A stretch of DNA of 64,000 nt from assembly GCF_026898115.1 (NCBI RefSeq), contig NZ_CP114036.1:4272001-4336000 (forward strand), given 5' to 3'. The stretch comes from Streptomyces sp. S465 (lineage in GTDB: Bacteria; Actinomycetota; Actinomycetes; Streptomycetales; Streptomycetaceae). A program made the translations under genes and the position numbers. Of the stretch, positions 17,414 through 26,001 are shown piece by piece. A model generated the notes under the pieces. It searched no databases and had not been told where the DNA came from. It worked only from the letters and a program-made list of their open reading frames with translations. The number at the start of each line of letters is the position of its first letter. The first letter of the stretch is position 1.

Positions 17414-18409
17414 GTGATCCTTACGGTCACGCTCAACACCGCCCTCGACATCACCTACCGGGTGCCAGAACTGCGCCCACACGCCACCCATCGCGTCACC
17501 GAGGCCCTCGAACGGCCCGGCGGCAAGGGCCTCAACGTGGCCCGGGTGCTGGCCGCGCTCGGCCATGACACCGTCGTCACCGGCTTCGCCGGCGGGGTCA
17601 CCGGAACGGTGCTGCGGCAACTGCTCGCCCAGCTCCCCACGGCTGGTGACGGCCTCGGGGGCGGGTCGCGTCCGGGGGCGGTCCCCGGCGGCGCACGGCC
17701 GGGGAGGATCACCGACGCGCTGGTCCCGATCGCCGGCACCACCCGGCGCACCATCGGTGTCGTGGACGCCACCACGGGCGACACCACCCAGTTCAACGAG
17801 CCCGGCCCGGTCGTCACCACCCCCGAGTGGTCCGCCTTCATGGAGCGTTACGGCCGGCTGCTGCGCGAGGCGTCGGCGGTCGCCCTGTGCGGCAGTCTGC
17901 CGCCCGGGGTCCCCGTCGGGACGTACGCCCTGCTGATCCGGGAGGCGCATGCGGCGGGCGTACCCACCCTGCTGGACACCAGCGGCGAACCGCTGCGCCG
18001 GGGCATCGCCGCCCGCCCGCATGTCGTCAAGCCCAACGCCGAGGAGCTCGCCGGACTCACCGGCGCCACCGACCCGCTGCGCGCCGCGCGTGACGCCCGG
18101 CGGCGCGGGGCGCACGCGGTGGCCGCCTCACTGGGCTCCGAGGGCATGCTCGCGGCCACCGCCCACGGCACCTGGCGCGCCGCCCCGCCCCGCCGGCTGA
18201 CGGGCAATCCGACGGGGGCCGGGGACGCGGCGGTCGCGGGGCTGCTGTCCGGGCTGGTGGAGGAGTTGCCGTGGCCGGACCGGCTGGCCCGCGCGGTGGC
18301 CCTGTCGGCGGCGGCCGTACGGGCCCCGGTGGCGGGCGAGTTCGACCGACCGGTCTACGACGAGGTGCTGAGCCAGGTCGAGGTGACGGAGCACCCCACG
18401 GCGGCGTGA
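17414..18409 (+). CDS. PfkB-family kinase, 1-phosphofructokinase/tagatose-6-P kinase type
   Basis: A 331-residue ribokinase-like enzyme. The start VILTVTLNTALDITYRV and GGKGLNVARVLAALG (about 36-50) are typical of FruK/LacC; the ATP and catalytic motif is GNPTGAGDAAVAG (about 268-280). A Gly/Pro-rich insertion (about 78-96) is unusual. I took GTG 17414 because the family starts there and GAGAGGGG precedes it; the longer frame to 17261 is not family-like. No PTS gene is beside it. Hexose-1-phosphate or hexose-6-phosphate specificity cannot be decided; nearness to nagA suggests sugar or aminosugar use. Confidence 0.82.
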   Translation: MILTVTLNTALDITYRVPELRPHATHRVTEALERPGGKGLNVARVLAALGHDTVVTGFAGGVTGTVLRQLLAQLPTAGDGLGGGSRPGAVPGGARPGRITDALVPIAGTTRRTIGVVDATTGDTTQFNEPGPVVTTPEWSAFMERYGRLLREASAVALCGSLPPGVPVGTYALLIREAHAAGVPTLLDTSGEPLRRGIAARPHVVKPNAEELAGLTGATDPLRAARDARRRGAHAVAASLGSEGMLAATAHGTWRAAPPRRLTGNPTGAGDAAVAGLLSGLVEELPWPDRLARAVALSAAAVRAPVAGEFDRPVYDEVLSQVEVTEHPTAA

Positions 18410-18448
18410 GGCAGCGCACTCAGCGCCCTTCGAGCACACCCAGCGCAC

Positions 18449-20395
18449 CTATCTCTCTTCCCGGGAGATGACGAACAGCACGCGCAGCACCAGCAGCGCC
18501 GTGATCACCAGCAGGTGGTAACCCAGCAGTTGGAAGAGCCCCGTGCCGGGGACGACCTCCGGGCCGCGCTGGATGGTCAGCAGGATCGCCGACATCAGGC
18601 CGCTGGTCGCCGCGATGAAGGTGAGCAGCACCTGATGGACCAGGGTGCGGACGTAACGCCGGTCGCGGGCGTCGGCGAACAGCCGCACCCCGACCCCCAG
18701 TCGGCCCTGCTCCAACGCGCTGGTGACGCGGTCCAGACGGCGCGGCAGCCGGCGCAGCAGCTCCCATGCGGCCAGCAGCTCCCCCGGCAGAACCTGTTCC
18801 GGGGTTACGGGCCCGCCCTGGCCGGGAGATGTGCCGCGGCGTGCCGTCCCCAGGGTGGCGCCGCGTGCCTCGTCCACCATGTTGAACCCCGGGGAGATCT
18901 TGGTGAGCGTCCCTTCCAGCGTGGCCAGCGCCCGGAAGACCGCGGCCGCCTCCGGCGGCACCGTCAGCCCGTACCTGGCGACGAGCTGGAGGAGGTCGGC
19001 GAACACCTGCACCGAGGGGGTGGAGCCGGGCACGAAGTGGCGGGACAGGAAGCGGCCCAGCGCCCGTTCGAGTCCACGTTCGTCGATCTCGTCGGGGCGG
19101 GGCACGATCTGGAGCAGGGCGTCGTACAGGGCGGCCGGATCACCGGTGTTGACGGCCAGCAGGAACAGCTTGAGCCCGGACCGCAGCTGGGCGTCGACCC
19201 GGCCGACGGAGCCGAAGTCGATGAGTCCGATCCGCCCGTCGTCCAGCAGCAGGATGTTTCCCGGGTGCGGGTCGGCGTGGAACACGCCGTCGACCAGGAT
19301 CTGATCGAACATGCTGGTGAGCAGGGCCCGCGCCCAGTCCAGCCGCTCCGCGTCGGTCGCGGTGGCAAGCCGTTTGGCCGCACCGATGGACTCCCCCGGC
19401 AGCCACTCCAGGACCAGCACGCGCTCACCGGACAGCTCTTCGCGGACCGACGGCAGCCGTATGGGCCCGTCCTGCGGCCGCCGCGCCCACGCGGCCGCCA
19501 CCGTGGCGATGTTCGCCGCCTCGACCCGGAAGTCCAGCTCCTCGTGGACGGAGGCGGCGAACCCCTCCGCCAGCCCCACCATGCCGAGGGTGCGCGCCCA
19601 GCGGGTGCGCCGCTCCAGCATGGCGGCCAGCCGGCAGATGATGTCCAGGTCGCGCTCGACGACCGTACGGACGCCCGGACGCAACACCTTGATGACGGCC
19701 TTCTCGCCACCTCGCAACCACACCGCGTGCACCTGGGCGACGGAGGCGGAGGCCAGCGGGACCGGGTCGACGTCCTTGAAGATCTCCTCCCAGGGCACCC
19801 CGTACGCCTCGGCCAAGGACTTCTCCACCGCGGGCCAGGGCTCGGGAGGGACCTGGGACTGGAGTCTGCTGAGCTCGCTGATGAACTCCGGCGGCAGCAT
19901 GTCATGCCGGGTCGACAGCATCTGGCCGAGTTTGACGAAGGTGGGGCCGCCCTCCTCCAGGGCCAGCCGCAGCGGCCGGGCCAGCCGGACGGACCCGGTG
20001 GAGCGACCGCGCAGATACGGGCGCAGCCCGTGCCGTACCGCGATCGAGACGATGTGGGAGTAGCGGCGGCCCCGGGCGATCCGCGACCGCAGTGCCCTCG
20101 GCCAGCTGGCCGGCGAACCCATCGATCCGCTGGGGAACACCACCTCCCAGGCGGCCAGGAATCCCATCGTGACCAGGAGCGTGGAGCCGAACTGCACCCC
20201 GGTGAGGGCGCCCTGCTGCTCGGGGCGCTGCATCACCAGGTTGAAGACCCCGAGCCCCGCCAGGCTGACCAGCCCGGCGAAGAGCGCCCGGATGAAGCCG
20301 ATGTGCAGCCCGAGCAGCCGCCGCGCGCTCACCACGAAGGCGGTCATGAACCCGCTCATCACCAGCAGGACCAGGGAGAACTGAGCCACCTTCAC
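18449..20395 (-). CDS. ABC1/UbiB-family atypical kinase (AarF-like)
   Basis: A protein of about 648 residues. Two N-terminal hydrophobic helices (FSLVLLVMSGFMTAFVV; LFAGLVSLAGLGVFNLV) and two or three C-terminal ones (LLTFIAATSGLMSAILL; LLGYHLLVITALLVLRVLFV) flank a UbiB kinase core. Core motifs: GPTFVKLGQMLSTR (the KxGQ motif), ASASVAQVHAVWL (Ala-rich loop), VIKVLRPGV, DGVFHADPHPGNILL and GLIDFGSVG. Homologues support quinone or membrane-lipid homeostasis. The GTG at 20393-20395 is my choice; an ATG at 20497 would add a Pro-rich segment. Confidence 0.85.
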   Translation of the reverse strand: MKVAQFSLVLLVMSGFMTAFVVSARRLLGLHIGFIRALFAGLVSLAGLGVFNLVMQRPEQQGALTGVQFGSTLLVTMGFLAAWEVVFPSGSMGSPASWPRALRSRIARGRRYSHIVSIAVRHGLRPYLRGRSTGSVRLARPLRLALEEGGPTFVKLGQMLSTRHDMLPPEFISELSRLQSQVPPEPWPAVEKSLAEAYGVPWEEIFKDVDPVPLASASVAQVHAVWLRGGEKAVIKVLRPGVRTVVERDLDIICRLAAMLERRTRWARTLGMVGLAEGFAASVHEELDFRVEAANIATVAAAWARRPQDGPIRLPSVREELSGERVLVLEWLPGESIGAAKRLATATDAERLDWARALLTSMFDQILVDGVFHADPHPGNILLLDDGRIGLIDFGSVGRVDAQLRSGLKLFLLAVNTGDPAALYDALLQIVPRPDEIDERGLERALGRFLSRHFVPGSTPSVQVFADLLQLVARYGLTVPPEAAAVFRALATLEGTLTKISPGFNMVDEARGATLGTARRGTSPGQGGPVTPEQVLPGELLAAWELLRRLPRRLDRVTSALEQGRLGVGVRLFADARDRRYVRTLVHQVLLTFIAATSGLMSAILLTIQRGPEVVPGTGLFQLLGYHLLVITALLVLRVLFVISREER

Positions 20396-20525
20396 CCGCT
20401 GCCCCCATGCCCCCGCCGTCGGACGACCCGTCCGCCCACTCTGCGCCGTCCGCCCATTCTGCGCGGGGCGGGGGACAGAGGGAGCGGGGAGGATCATTCG
20501 TGGCCGGAACCTGCCACGGGGGTGG

Positions 20526-21509
20526 TCAGCCCTTGTCCAGCCACATCTGGTCGATGTTGGCGTCGCACTTGTCGCCGTTCTCACACGACACGGTGATCGT
20601 GTTGGTGCCCTTGTTGAGCTGGACGATGGACCAGGTCTCCGTCCAGCCCTTCTCGTAGTCGCCCTTCGGCGCGCCCGCGAAGTTCTTCATGTTGAGCGGC
20701 CGCGACTCCTTCTTGCCGTTGATCGTCAGCGACATGCTCTGGTCCTCGCCGGGCACGCCGTAGGTGACGTACAGCCGGTACGACTTCGCCTTGGCCACGT
20801 CCACGGTCCAGGTCGCCGACGCGCCCGGGGTGTTGAGCCCGCCGACGTAGGTGCCGCCCTCGGCCTTGGCGCCCTGGATGTCGCTCGCGGCGGCCGCGCC
20901 GCCGGCCAGCCGCATCTTCGCGGCGTCCTCGGTGGGCAGGTCCGCATCCGGGTCCTTGGAGGCCCCGGCGGACCCACTGGGCTGGGCGCTGGCGCTCGCC
21001 GTGGGCTGGTTGGTCGGGTCGGCCTGGTCGTCCTTCTTGTCGTCACCGTTGGTGATCATGGCGACGCCGATGCCCACGATGACCACCGCGACCACGGCGA
21101 TCGCGCCGATGAGCAGCCCCTTGTTGTTGGGGCCGCGGCCGCCGCCCCCGTGGCCGCCGCGCGGGGCGGCCGCACCGGGCTGCCGGGGAGCGCCGCCGGG
21201 CAGGGTCTCGGGGGCGGCGTAGTAGGCGTTCTGCCGGCCGGGGCCGCCCTGCTGGCCGTACCCCTGCGGCTGCTGGTTCGGGATCTGCTGGCCGTAGGTG
21301 CGCTCACCCACCGCGCGCACATGGTTGTAGGAGGTGCGGGGGACCCCCGGCTGGGCCGGACCGGGGTAGCCGTAACCACCGGTGCGGGGGGCGGCACCCG
21401 GCTGACCCGACTGACCGCCCTGCTGTCCCTGGTCGCCCTCCGAGCGATACAGGTAGGCGAACGGGTCGTCGTTCTCCGGCGTGTCCGAGCCGTTGTTGCC
21501 GGCCGTCAT
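20526..21509 (-). CDS. Membrane-anchored protein with C-terminal carbohydrate-binding-like domain
   Basis: A 327-residue protein. Residues 1-130 are a cytoplasmic Gly/Gln/Pro/Tyr-rich tail (GQQGGQSGQPG, QQPQGYGQQGG). One membrane helix follows (GLLIGAIAVVAVVIVGIGVAMI, about 131-152). An Asp/Ser/Pro linker then leads to a beta-rich extracellular domain of about 130 residues (TYVGGLNTPGASATWTVDV; YRLYVTYGVPGEDQSMSLTI; ANIDQMWLDKG) of CBM35/CBM6-like pattern. It probably binds wall polysaccharide outside the cell. It lies between ubiB and cdgB on the same strand. Confidence 0.75.
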   Translation of the reverse strand: MTAGNNGSDTPENDDPFAYLYRSEGDQGQQGGQSGQPGAAPRTGGYGYPGPAQPGVPRTSYNHVRAVGERTYGQQIPNQQPQGYGQQGGPGRQNAYYAAPETLPGGAPRQPGAAAPRGGHGGGGRGPNNKGLLIGAIAVVAVVIVGIGVAMITNGDDKKDDQADPTNQPTASASAQPSGSAGASKDPDADLPTEDAAKMRLAGGAAAASDIQGAKAEGGTYVGGLNTPGASATWTVDVAKAKSYRLYVTYGVPGEDQSMSLTINGKKESRPLNMKNFAGAPKGDYEKGWTETWSIVQLNKGTNTITVSCENGDKCDANIDQMWLDKG

Positions 21510-21719
21510 CCCTGGTCACTCCCCTATGCATATGGCCATCGGCGCAACTGTGAGAACGCGCCACGACAGCTCATATCAGGGGCGAGAGGGCCTCAACAGA
21601 GCGTGTGCCGTCCGGATGGCCAATATTCATGATCGGTTCACTGTCGGCGGCAAGGCCGCATCGGCGCAGCCTACCGCGCACGGACACCCCAACGCCTCTT
21701 CCGGCCCGGCGGCAGCGCA

Positions 21720-23411
21720 TCATCCGGCCCGCCGGCGCTCCTTGGAGCGGGACCGCTTCTCGATGTACATCCGCTGGTCAGCGGATTGCAGCACCTCTTC
21801 GGCGGACATTCCGCAGCCCGCCCAGCCGATGCCGAAGCTGGCCCCCACCCGGACGGCCCGGCCGTCCACCCGGATGGGCGGGGTGATCGCGTTGCGCAGC
21901 CGCACCGCCAGGTCCTGGGCGTCGGCCCGGCCGAGGCCGTCGGCGAGGACGACGAACTCGTCGCCGCCGAGGCGGGCGACCGTGTCCCCGTCCCGTACGC
22001 CGTTGCTCAGCCGGCGGGCGACCTCGATGAGCACGGCGTCGCCCGCGTGGTGGCCGAACCGGTCGTTGATGGACTTGAAGCCGTCGAGGTCGCAGAAGAG
22101 CACCGCGAGTCCCTTGTGACCGTCGTCGGCGGCGGAGTCCTCGTTGGGCGGGATGACGTGCACATGACCGTCGAACGGGACGCTGTCGGCGGGGGGCGGG
22201 GTGCCGAAGCACTCGAAGTCGTCGAAGCCGTGGAGACGCCCCGCCGCGTCCACGTAGACCCCGCCGCCCATGACGCCGCCGTCGGGCGAGGCGGCCTCGT
22301 CCTCGTACCCCCCGCCCGGCTGCGGCGGCGTGGCGCACAGCCGGGCGGCGAGGCGGGCGCGCAGCTCGGCGCTGTTGGGCAGTCCGGTCAGGGAGTCATG
22401 GCTGGCGCGGTGGGCGAGCTGGAGCTCATGGCGCTTGCGCTCCTCGATGTCCTCGACATGGGTGAGCAGGAAGCGCGGGCCGTCGGCGGCGTCGGCCACC
22501 ACCGAGTTGCGCAGCGAGACCCAGACGTACGAACCGTCGCGGCGGGCCAGCCGCAGCTCGGCGCGGCCGCCCTCGGCGGAGGTGCGCAGCAGGGTGCCGA
22601 TGTCCTCGGGGTGGACGAGGTCGGAGAACGAGCAGCGGCGCATCGCGGAGGCGGGGCGGCCCAGCAGCCGGCACAGGGCGTCGTTGGTGCGCAGCAGCCG
22701 GCCGTCCTGATCGCCGCCCATCTCGGCGATGGCCATACCGCTGGGCGCGTACTCGAACGCCTGCCGGAAGGACTCCTCGCTGGCGCGCAGCGCCTGCTGC
22801 TCGCGCTCCAGGCGCAGCAGGGCGCGCTGCATGTTGCCGCGCAGCCGGGCGTTGCCGATCGCGACGGCGGCGTGGAAGGCGTACACCTGGAGGGCTTCGC
22901 GGCCCCAGGCGCCGGGGCGGCGGCCGTTGCGGGGCTTGTCGACGGACAGCACGCCTATCAGCTCCCCGCCGGAGGCGCCCGCCGCGTAGAGCGGGGCGAA
23001 CAGGCGGTCCATGGGGTGCCATTCGTCGGGGAAGCGGGGCGCGGGGCCGGGCGTGTGCCACTGCGGGACGTCGTCGTCGTCCAGGACCCAGCCCTCGCTG
23101 TACGGAATGAAGCGCAGATCGCCCCAGCGGTCGCCCATGGCCAGCCGGCGCTCCCAGGAGGAACGGGAGCCGACCCGCCCGGCCATCAGCGCCTCGGCGC
23201 CCGGACTGCCGCCGACGGCGGCGACGACGAGGTCTCCGTCGGGGCGGACGAGGTTGACGGCCGACAGCTCGAAGCCGAGTCCGGCGATGACGCCGTCGGC
23301 GACGGCCTGGAGCGTGTCGGCGAAGTTGCGGGCGGTGTTCAGATCGGCGACCACCTGGTGCAGCTGCCGCAGTGTCGCAAGGCGGATGTACGGCTCCGAC
23401 TCGGTCTCCAT
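21720..23411 (-). CDS. cdgB: Diguanylate cyclase CdgB (GAF-PAS-GGDEF)
   Basis: A 563-residue protein that makes cyclic di-GMP. Order: GAF domain (about 5-170, TLRQLHQVVADLNTARNFAD), PAS/PAC (about 200-310, SEESFRQAFEYAPSGMAIAE), a linker rich in Gly/Asp, then GGDEF (about 410-563) with the catalytic RLGGDEFVVLADG near 478-490. There is no EAL domain. The arrangement and the position match Streptomyces CdgB, which controls aerial growth through BldD and c-di-GMP. The ATG at 23409-23411 gives METESEPYIRLATL; a longer frame lacks conservation marks. A CRP-type palindrome lies 121 nt upstream. Confidence 0.9.
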   Translation of the reverse strand: METESEPYIRLATLRQLHQVVADLNTARNFADTLQAVADGVIAGLGFELSAVNLVRPDGDLVVAAVGGSPGAEALMAGRVGSRSSWERRLAMGDRWGDLRFIPYSEGWVLDDDDVPQWHTPGPAPRFPDEWHPMDRLFAPLYAAGASGGELIGVLSVDKPRNGRRPGAWGREALQVYAFHAAVAIGNARLRGNMQRALLRLEREQQALRASEESFRQAFEYAPSGMAIAEMGGDQDGRLLRTNDALCRLLGRPASAMRRCSFSDLVHPEDIGTLLRTSAEGGRAELRLARRDGSYVWVSLRNSVVADAADGPRFLLTHVEDIEERKRHELQLAHRASHDSLTGLPNSAELRARLAARLCATPPQPGGGYEDEAASPDGGVMGGGVYVDAAGRLHGFDDFECFGTPPPADSVPFDGHVHVIPPNEDSAADDGHKGLAVLFCDLDGFKSINDRFGHHAGDAVLIEVARRLSNGVRDGDTVARLGGDEFVVLADGLGRADAQDLAVRLRNAITPPIRVDGRAVRVGASFGIGWAGCGMSAEEVLQSADQRMYIEKRSRSKERRRAG

Positions 23412-23531
23412 AGCTCGCACTCCCCCGAGACCTCGACAGCAAACTCCTGGCTTCTTGTCGTCCGATTGCCACGGCCACTGAATCACAGCGAGCTGCTCAC
23501 TCGGTACACAGGGTCAACAATTACTGCCTGC

Positions 23532-23547
23532 TGTGACTTATGTCACA
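23532..23547. promoter_or_regulatory. CRP-type palindrome between cdgB and a flavin reductase gene
   Basis: TGTGACTTATGTCACA is a perfect TGTGA-N6-TCACA palindrome and also fits the Streptomyces Crp motif GTG-N6-GNCAC. It lies 121 nt upstream of cdgB and 219 nt upstream of the divergent reductase gene. A second palindrome, GGGAGCGCTCC, is at 23578-23588. The rest of 23412-23765 holds no gene. Confidence 0.75.
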
Positions 23548-23753
23548 GACCGTATTCGCTCCTTCGACAGAGCGTATGGGAGCGCTCCTAGTTTTTGTGA
23601 TCGCAAATCCCGGAACGATCACGCCTGGTCATACAAGGTGGTCGCGCGAAGGACCGAACCCCGCCGGGGGCCGCCCGGCCGCACCCGGCCTACGGCCGAC
23701 GGCTGAGCCGGGCATGGTTCCGGCGCCCGATGCGGGGAGCGGGCGGGGGCGTC

Positions 23754-23759
23754 TAGCGT
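23754..23759 (+). promoter_or_regulatory. -10 box, leaderless promoter of the flavin reductase gene
   Basis: TAGCGT lies 6 nt before the GTG at 23766, the usual leaderless spacing. It supports that start rather than the overlapping GTG codons nearby. Confidence 0.45.
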
Positions 23760-23765
23760 CGAGGT

Positions 23766-24323
23766 GTGTGCTCTACGACGCCTTCCACCCCAGCCGAGTC
23801 CGCCGTCCCCCATGCTGGTGGGGTGAGTGAGGACGAGTTCCGCGCCGCGCTGTCACGGTTCACCGCCGGTGTGGTGCTGGTCACCGCGCACGACCCGGAG
23901 GAGGGGCCGCGCGGTGAGGACGTCGGCATGACGGCCACCGCGTTCATGTCGGTGTCACTTGACCCGCCGCTGGTGATGGTGAGCGTTCGCAACGGTTCCC
24001 GGATGGACGAGCTGCTGGAGCGACAGCCGCACTGGGCGGTATCGGTCCTGTCGGACGCTCAACGGCACATCGCGGGACGATTCGCCATGAAGGGGCGCAT
24101 CAGCGACAGGCTGCTGTTCCAGGACATGACCGTGGCGCGCGGAGCGCATACGGACGCCCCGCTCGCGGTGGGCGCGCTGGCGACACTGGAGTGCCGCACC
24201 GAGCAGCGGGTGACCGCCGGGGACCACACGCTGGTGGTGGGACGGGTACTCGAGGCGTCGGCACCGGCCGGGGAGGGCGGACCGCTGACGTACTACCGGG
24301 GGCGCTACCGCACCCTGGGCTGA
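23766..24323 (+). CDS. Flavin reductase domain protein (FMN-binding split barrel)
   Basis: A 185-residue protein of the flavin-reductase-like family (HpaC/DIM6 type). Seen: FRAALSRFTAGVVLVTA (about 24-40), GMTATAFMSVSLDPPLVMVSV (about 53-73), the usual flavin-cradle segment, then HTLVVGRVLEA and YYRGRYRTLG. It would use NAD(P)H to supply reduced flavin to a monooxygenase, but no partner is adjacent. GTG start from a leaderless promoter. Confidence 0.85.
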   Translation: MCSTTPSTPAESAVPHAGGVSEDEFRAALSRFTAGVVLVTAHDPEEGPRGEDVGMTATAFMSVSLDPPLVMVSVRNGSRMDELLERQPHWAVSVLSDAQRHIAGRFAMKGRISDRLLFQDMTVARGAHTDAPLAVGALATLECRTEQRVTAGDHTLVVGRVLEASAPAGEGGPLTYYRGRYRTLG

Positions 24324-24426
24324 GGGCCTCACCAAACACGGGGCCGGGGTGCCCGGGGAGCGGCTGAGACGCAACCGGATACCGCCGGCCGATAAGGCTG
24401 ACGGAAGACCCGACCGAAGCCGGCGC

Positions 24427-24900
24427 TCAGCGTTCTTCGAGTTCCCGACGCACGGTCGTGGCTATGCGGGCGAGCGCGGTCCCGAGGTGGCGGCGCTGGG
24501 CGGCGGTGAGCGGATCGAAGACGAGCCGCTTGACCTGTGCGACGTGCTCCGGTGCGCTCTCGACGAGCTTCTGCCGACCCGTGTCGGTCAGAGTCGCGAG
24601 GGTGTACCGGCCGTCTCCGGGATCGGGCCGGCGGGCGACCCAGTCACGGGCCTCGAAGCGGTCCATCGTCTTCGACAGGCGGGGCTGGGTGCTGTCGCAG
24701 TCCCGGGCCAGATCGCTGAGCCGCATCGTGGCCCCGTCGGCCATGGACAGCCGGGCCAGCACCCCGTACTCGAAGTTGGAGATTCCCGACGTTCGCTGGA
24801 GCTGACGGTCGAGGGCCGCCGGCAGGGCGATGACGACGGTGAGGAGCGCCTGCCACAGGTCCTGCTGGTCGTCGTCGAGCCAGGGTGACTGGGTGTTCAT
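24427..24900 (-). CDS. MarR-family transcriptional regulator
   Basis: A winged-helix repressor of about 157 residues. LQRTSGISNFEYGVLARLSMAD, then MRLSDLARDCDSTQPRLSKTMDRFE (recognition helix) and the wing WVARRPDPGDGRYTLATLTDTG are clear. ATG at 24898-24900 (MNTQSPWLDDDQQ); ATGs at 24909 and 24912 are possible, but frames further up run through the operators and are not translated. It diverges from an extradiol dioxygenase over four matching palindromes, so it very probably represses both genes and responds to an aromatic or phenolic ligand (inference). Confidence 0.88.
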   Translation of the reverse strand: MNTQSPWLDDDQQDLWQALLTVVIALPAALDRQLQRTSGISNFEYGVLARLSMADGATMRLSDLARDCDSTQPRLSKTMDRFEARDWVARRPDPGDGRYTLATLTDTGRQKLVESAPEHVAQVKRLVFDPLTAAQRRHLGTALARIATTVRRELEER

Positions 24901-24912
24901 AAGCCTCATCAT

Positions 24913-25007
24913 ACTTGCCCAGGCAAGTGGCATCACTTGCCTGGGCAAGTGCGAACGGGTTACGGTTTCGCTTGCCCAGGCAAGTCAAGAAACTTGCCTG
25001 GGCAAGC
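24913..25007. promoter_or_regulatory. Four 16-bp MarR operator palindromes
   Basis: The pattern is ACTTGCC(C/T)(A/G)GGCAAGT. Copies: 24913-24928, 24935-24950, 24970-24985 (first base G) and 24992-25007 (last base C). The first two and last two are each spaced 22 bp, about two helical turns; the pairs are 35 bp apart. Inner bases alternate CCAGG / CTGGG. They fill the divergent promoter region of marR and the dioxygenase. Confidence 0.92.
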
Positions 25008-25023
25008 GAAGGAGTCGATTTCG

Positions 25024-25920
25024 ATGACCCCCATGAGCAGCCTGACCTCCCCGGACAGCCCGGGTTCCCCCGTTCCATCACCCCTTCCGGCCGCGGCGTA
25101 CGACGACCTTCTGGCCCGGGTTCTGCCACAGGCGCGCCAGCAGCGGGCGTGGCACCCGTCGGACGGTCCTCTGCCCAGCCTTTTCGTCAGTCACGGGGCC
25201 CCGTTCACCCTCGATGACCCGCTCTGGCTCGGTGACCTCTTCGACTGGGCGCAGTCGATGCCCAAACCCCGGGCGATCGTCGTCGTCTCGGCTCACTGGG
25301 AACAAGCCCCGGCCGCGATATCCGGAGCCGCCGCCGGTACCCCGCTCTATTACGACTTCAGCGGCTTCCATCCCCGCTACAAAACCCTTCCCTACGCGAC
25401 CCCGGACGCCACCGACCTGGCGCGCAGGCTCACGGGCCTGCTGAGCCCGACGCCGGTGCACAAGTTCGCGGACCGCGGTCTCGACCACGGCGCCTTCATC
25501 CCGCTCATGGCCATGTATCCCGCGGCGGACATCCCGGTCGTACAGCTGTCGATGCCCAGCCTCGCCCCCGGCGCCCTGCTCGAGCTCGGTGCGCGCCTGC
25601 GGCCCCTGCGCGAGGAAGGCATCCTCGTGCTCGGCTCGGGCTTCATGACGCACAGCTTCGCTGTCTTCCGGCACCCAGAACTCGCCGCGGCCACCACGGC
25701 CTTCGACACGTGGGCCGTTGACGCCCTCGCCCGAGGTGATGCCGACGCCCTTGTCGACTACCGCTTCAAGGCACCCGGTGCCGCCATCGCCCATCCGTCG
25801 GCCGAGCACTTCGTCCCGTTGCTGGTTGCCGTCGGTGCCGCCGATGACCCCGCCAGCGCCGTGAGCGCCATCGACCGCATGGTGATGGGCAACTCCACCC
25901 GGTCGGTGCAGCTGACCTGA
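25024..25920 (+). CDS. Class III extradiol ring-cleavage dioxygenase, LigB/DODA family
   Basis: A 298-residue protein. Likely Fe/Zn ligands lie in LFVSHGAPF (about 54-62) and VVSAHWEQ (about 94-101); DHGAFIPLM (about 160-168) carries the catalytic His; the HP and EHF.P pairs follow near the C-terminus. The form is that of YgiD / 4,5-DOPA dioxygenase proteins, opening catechol rings. GAAGGAG lies 9 nt before the ATG; the longer frame runs through the MarR operators. Divergent from marR and followed by an oxidoreductase. Confidence 0.88.
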   Translation: MTPMSSLTSPDSPGSPVPSPLPAAAYDDLLARVLPQARQQRAWHPSDGPLPSLFVSHGAPFTLDDPLWLGDLFDWAQSMPKPRAIVVVSAHWEQAPAAISGAAAGTPLYYDFSGFHPRYKTLPYATPDATDLARRLTGLLSPTPVHKFADRGLDHGAFIPLMAMYPAADIPVVQLSMPSLAPGALLELGARLRPLREEGILVLGSGFMTHSFAVFRHPELAAATTAFDTWAVDALARGDADALVDYRFKAPGAAIAHPSAEHFVPLLVAVGAADDPASAVSAIDRMVMGNSTRSVQLT

Positions 25921-26001
25921 GCACCTTGGCGTGCTTCCCGTTCCCGCCCGATCGCCTCACTCCCTTGGCGACGGCATCAGCAGATCCAGGAGGAAAGTGT
26001 C

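Noticed and set aside
24901-25023. Extended starts for MarR and the dioxygenase through the palindromes
   Set aside because: Both extensions translate the operator DNA itself; good inner starts exist.
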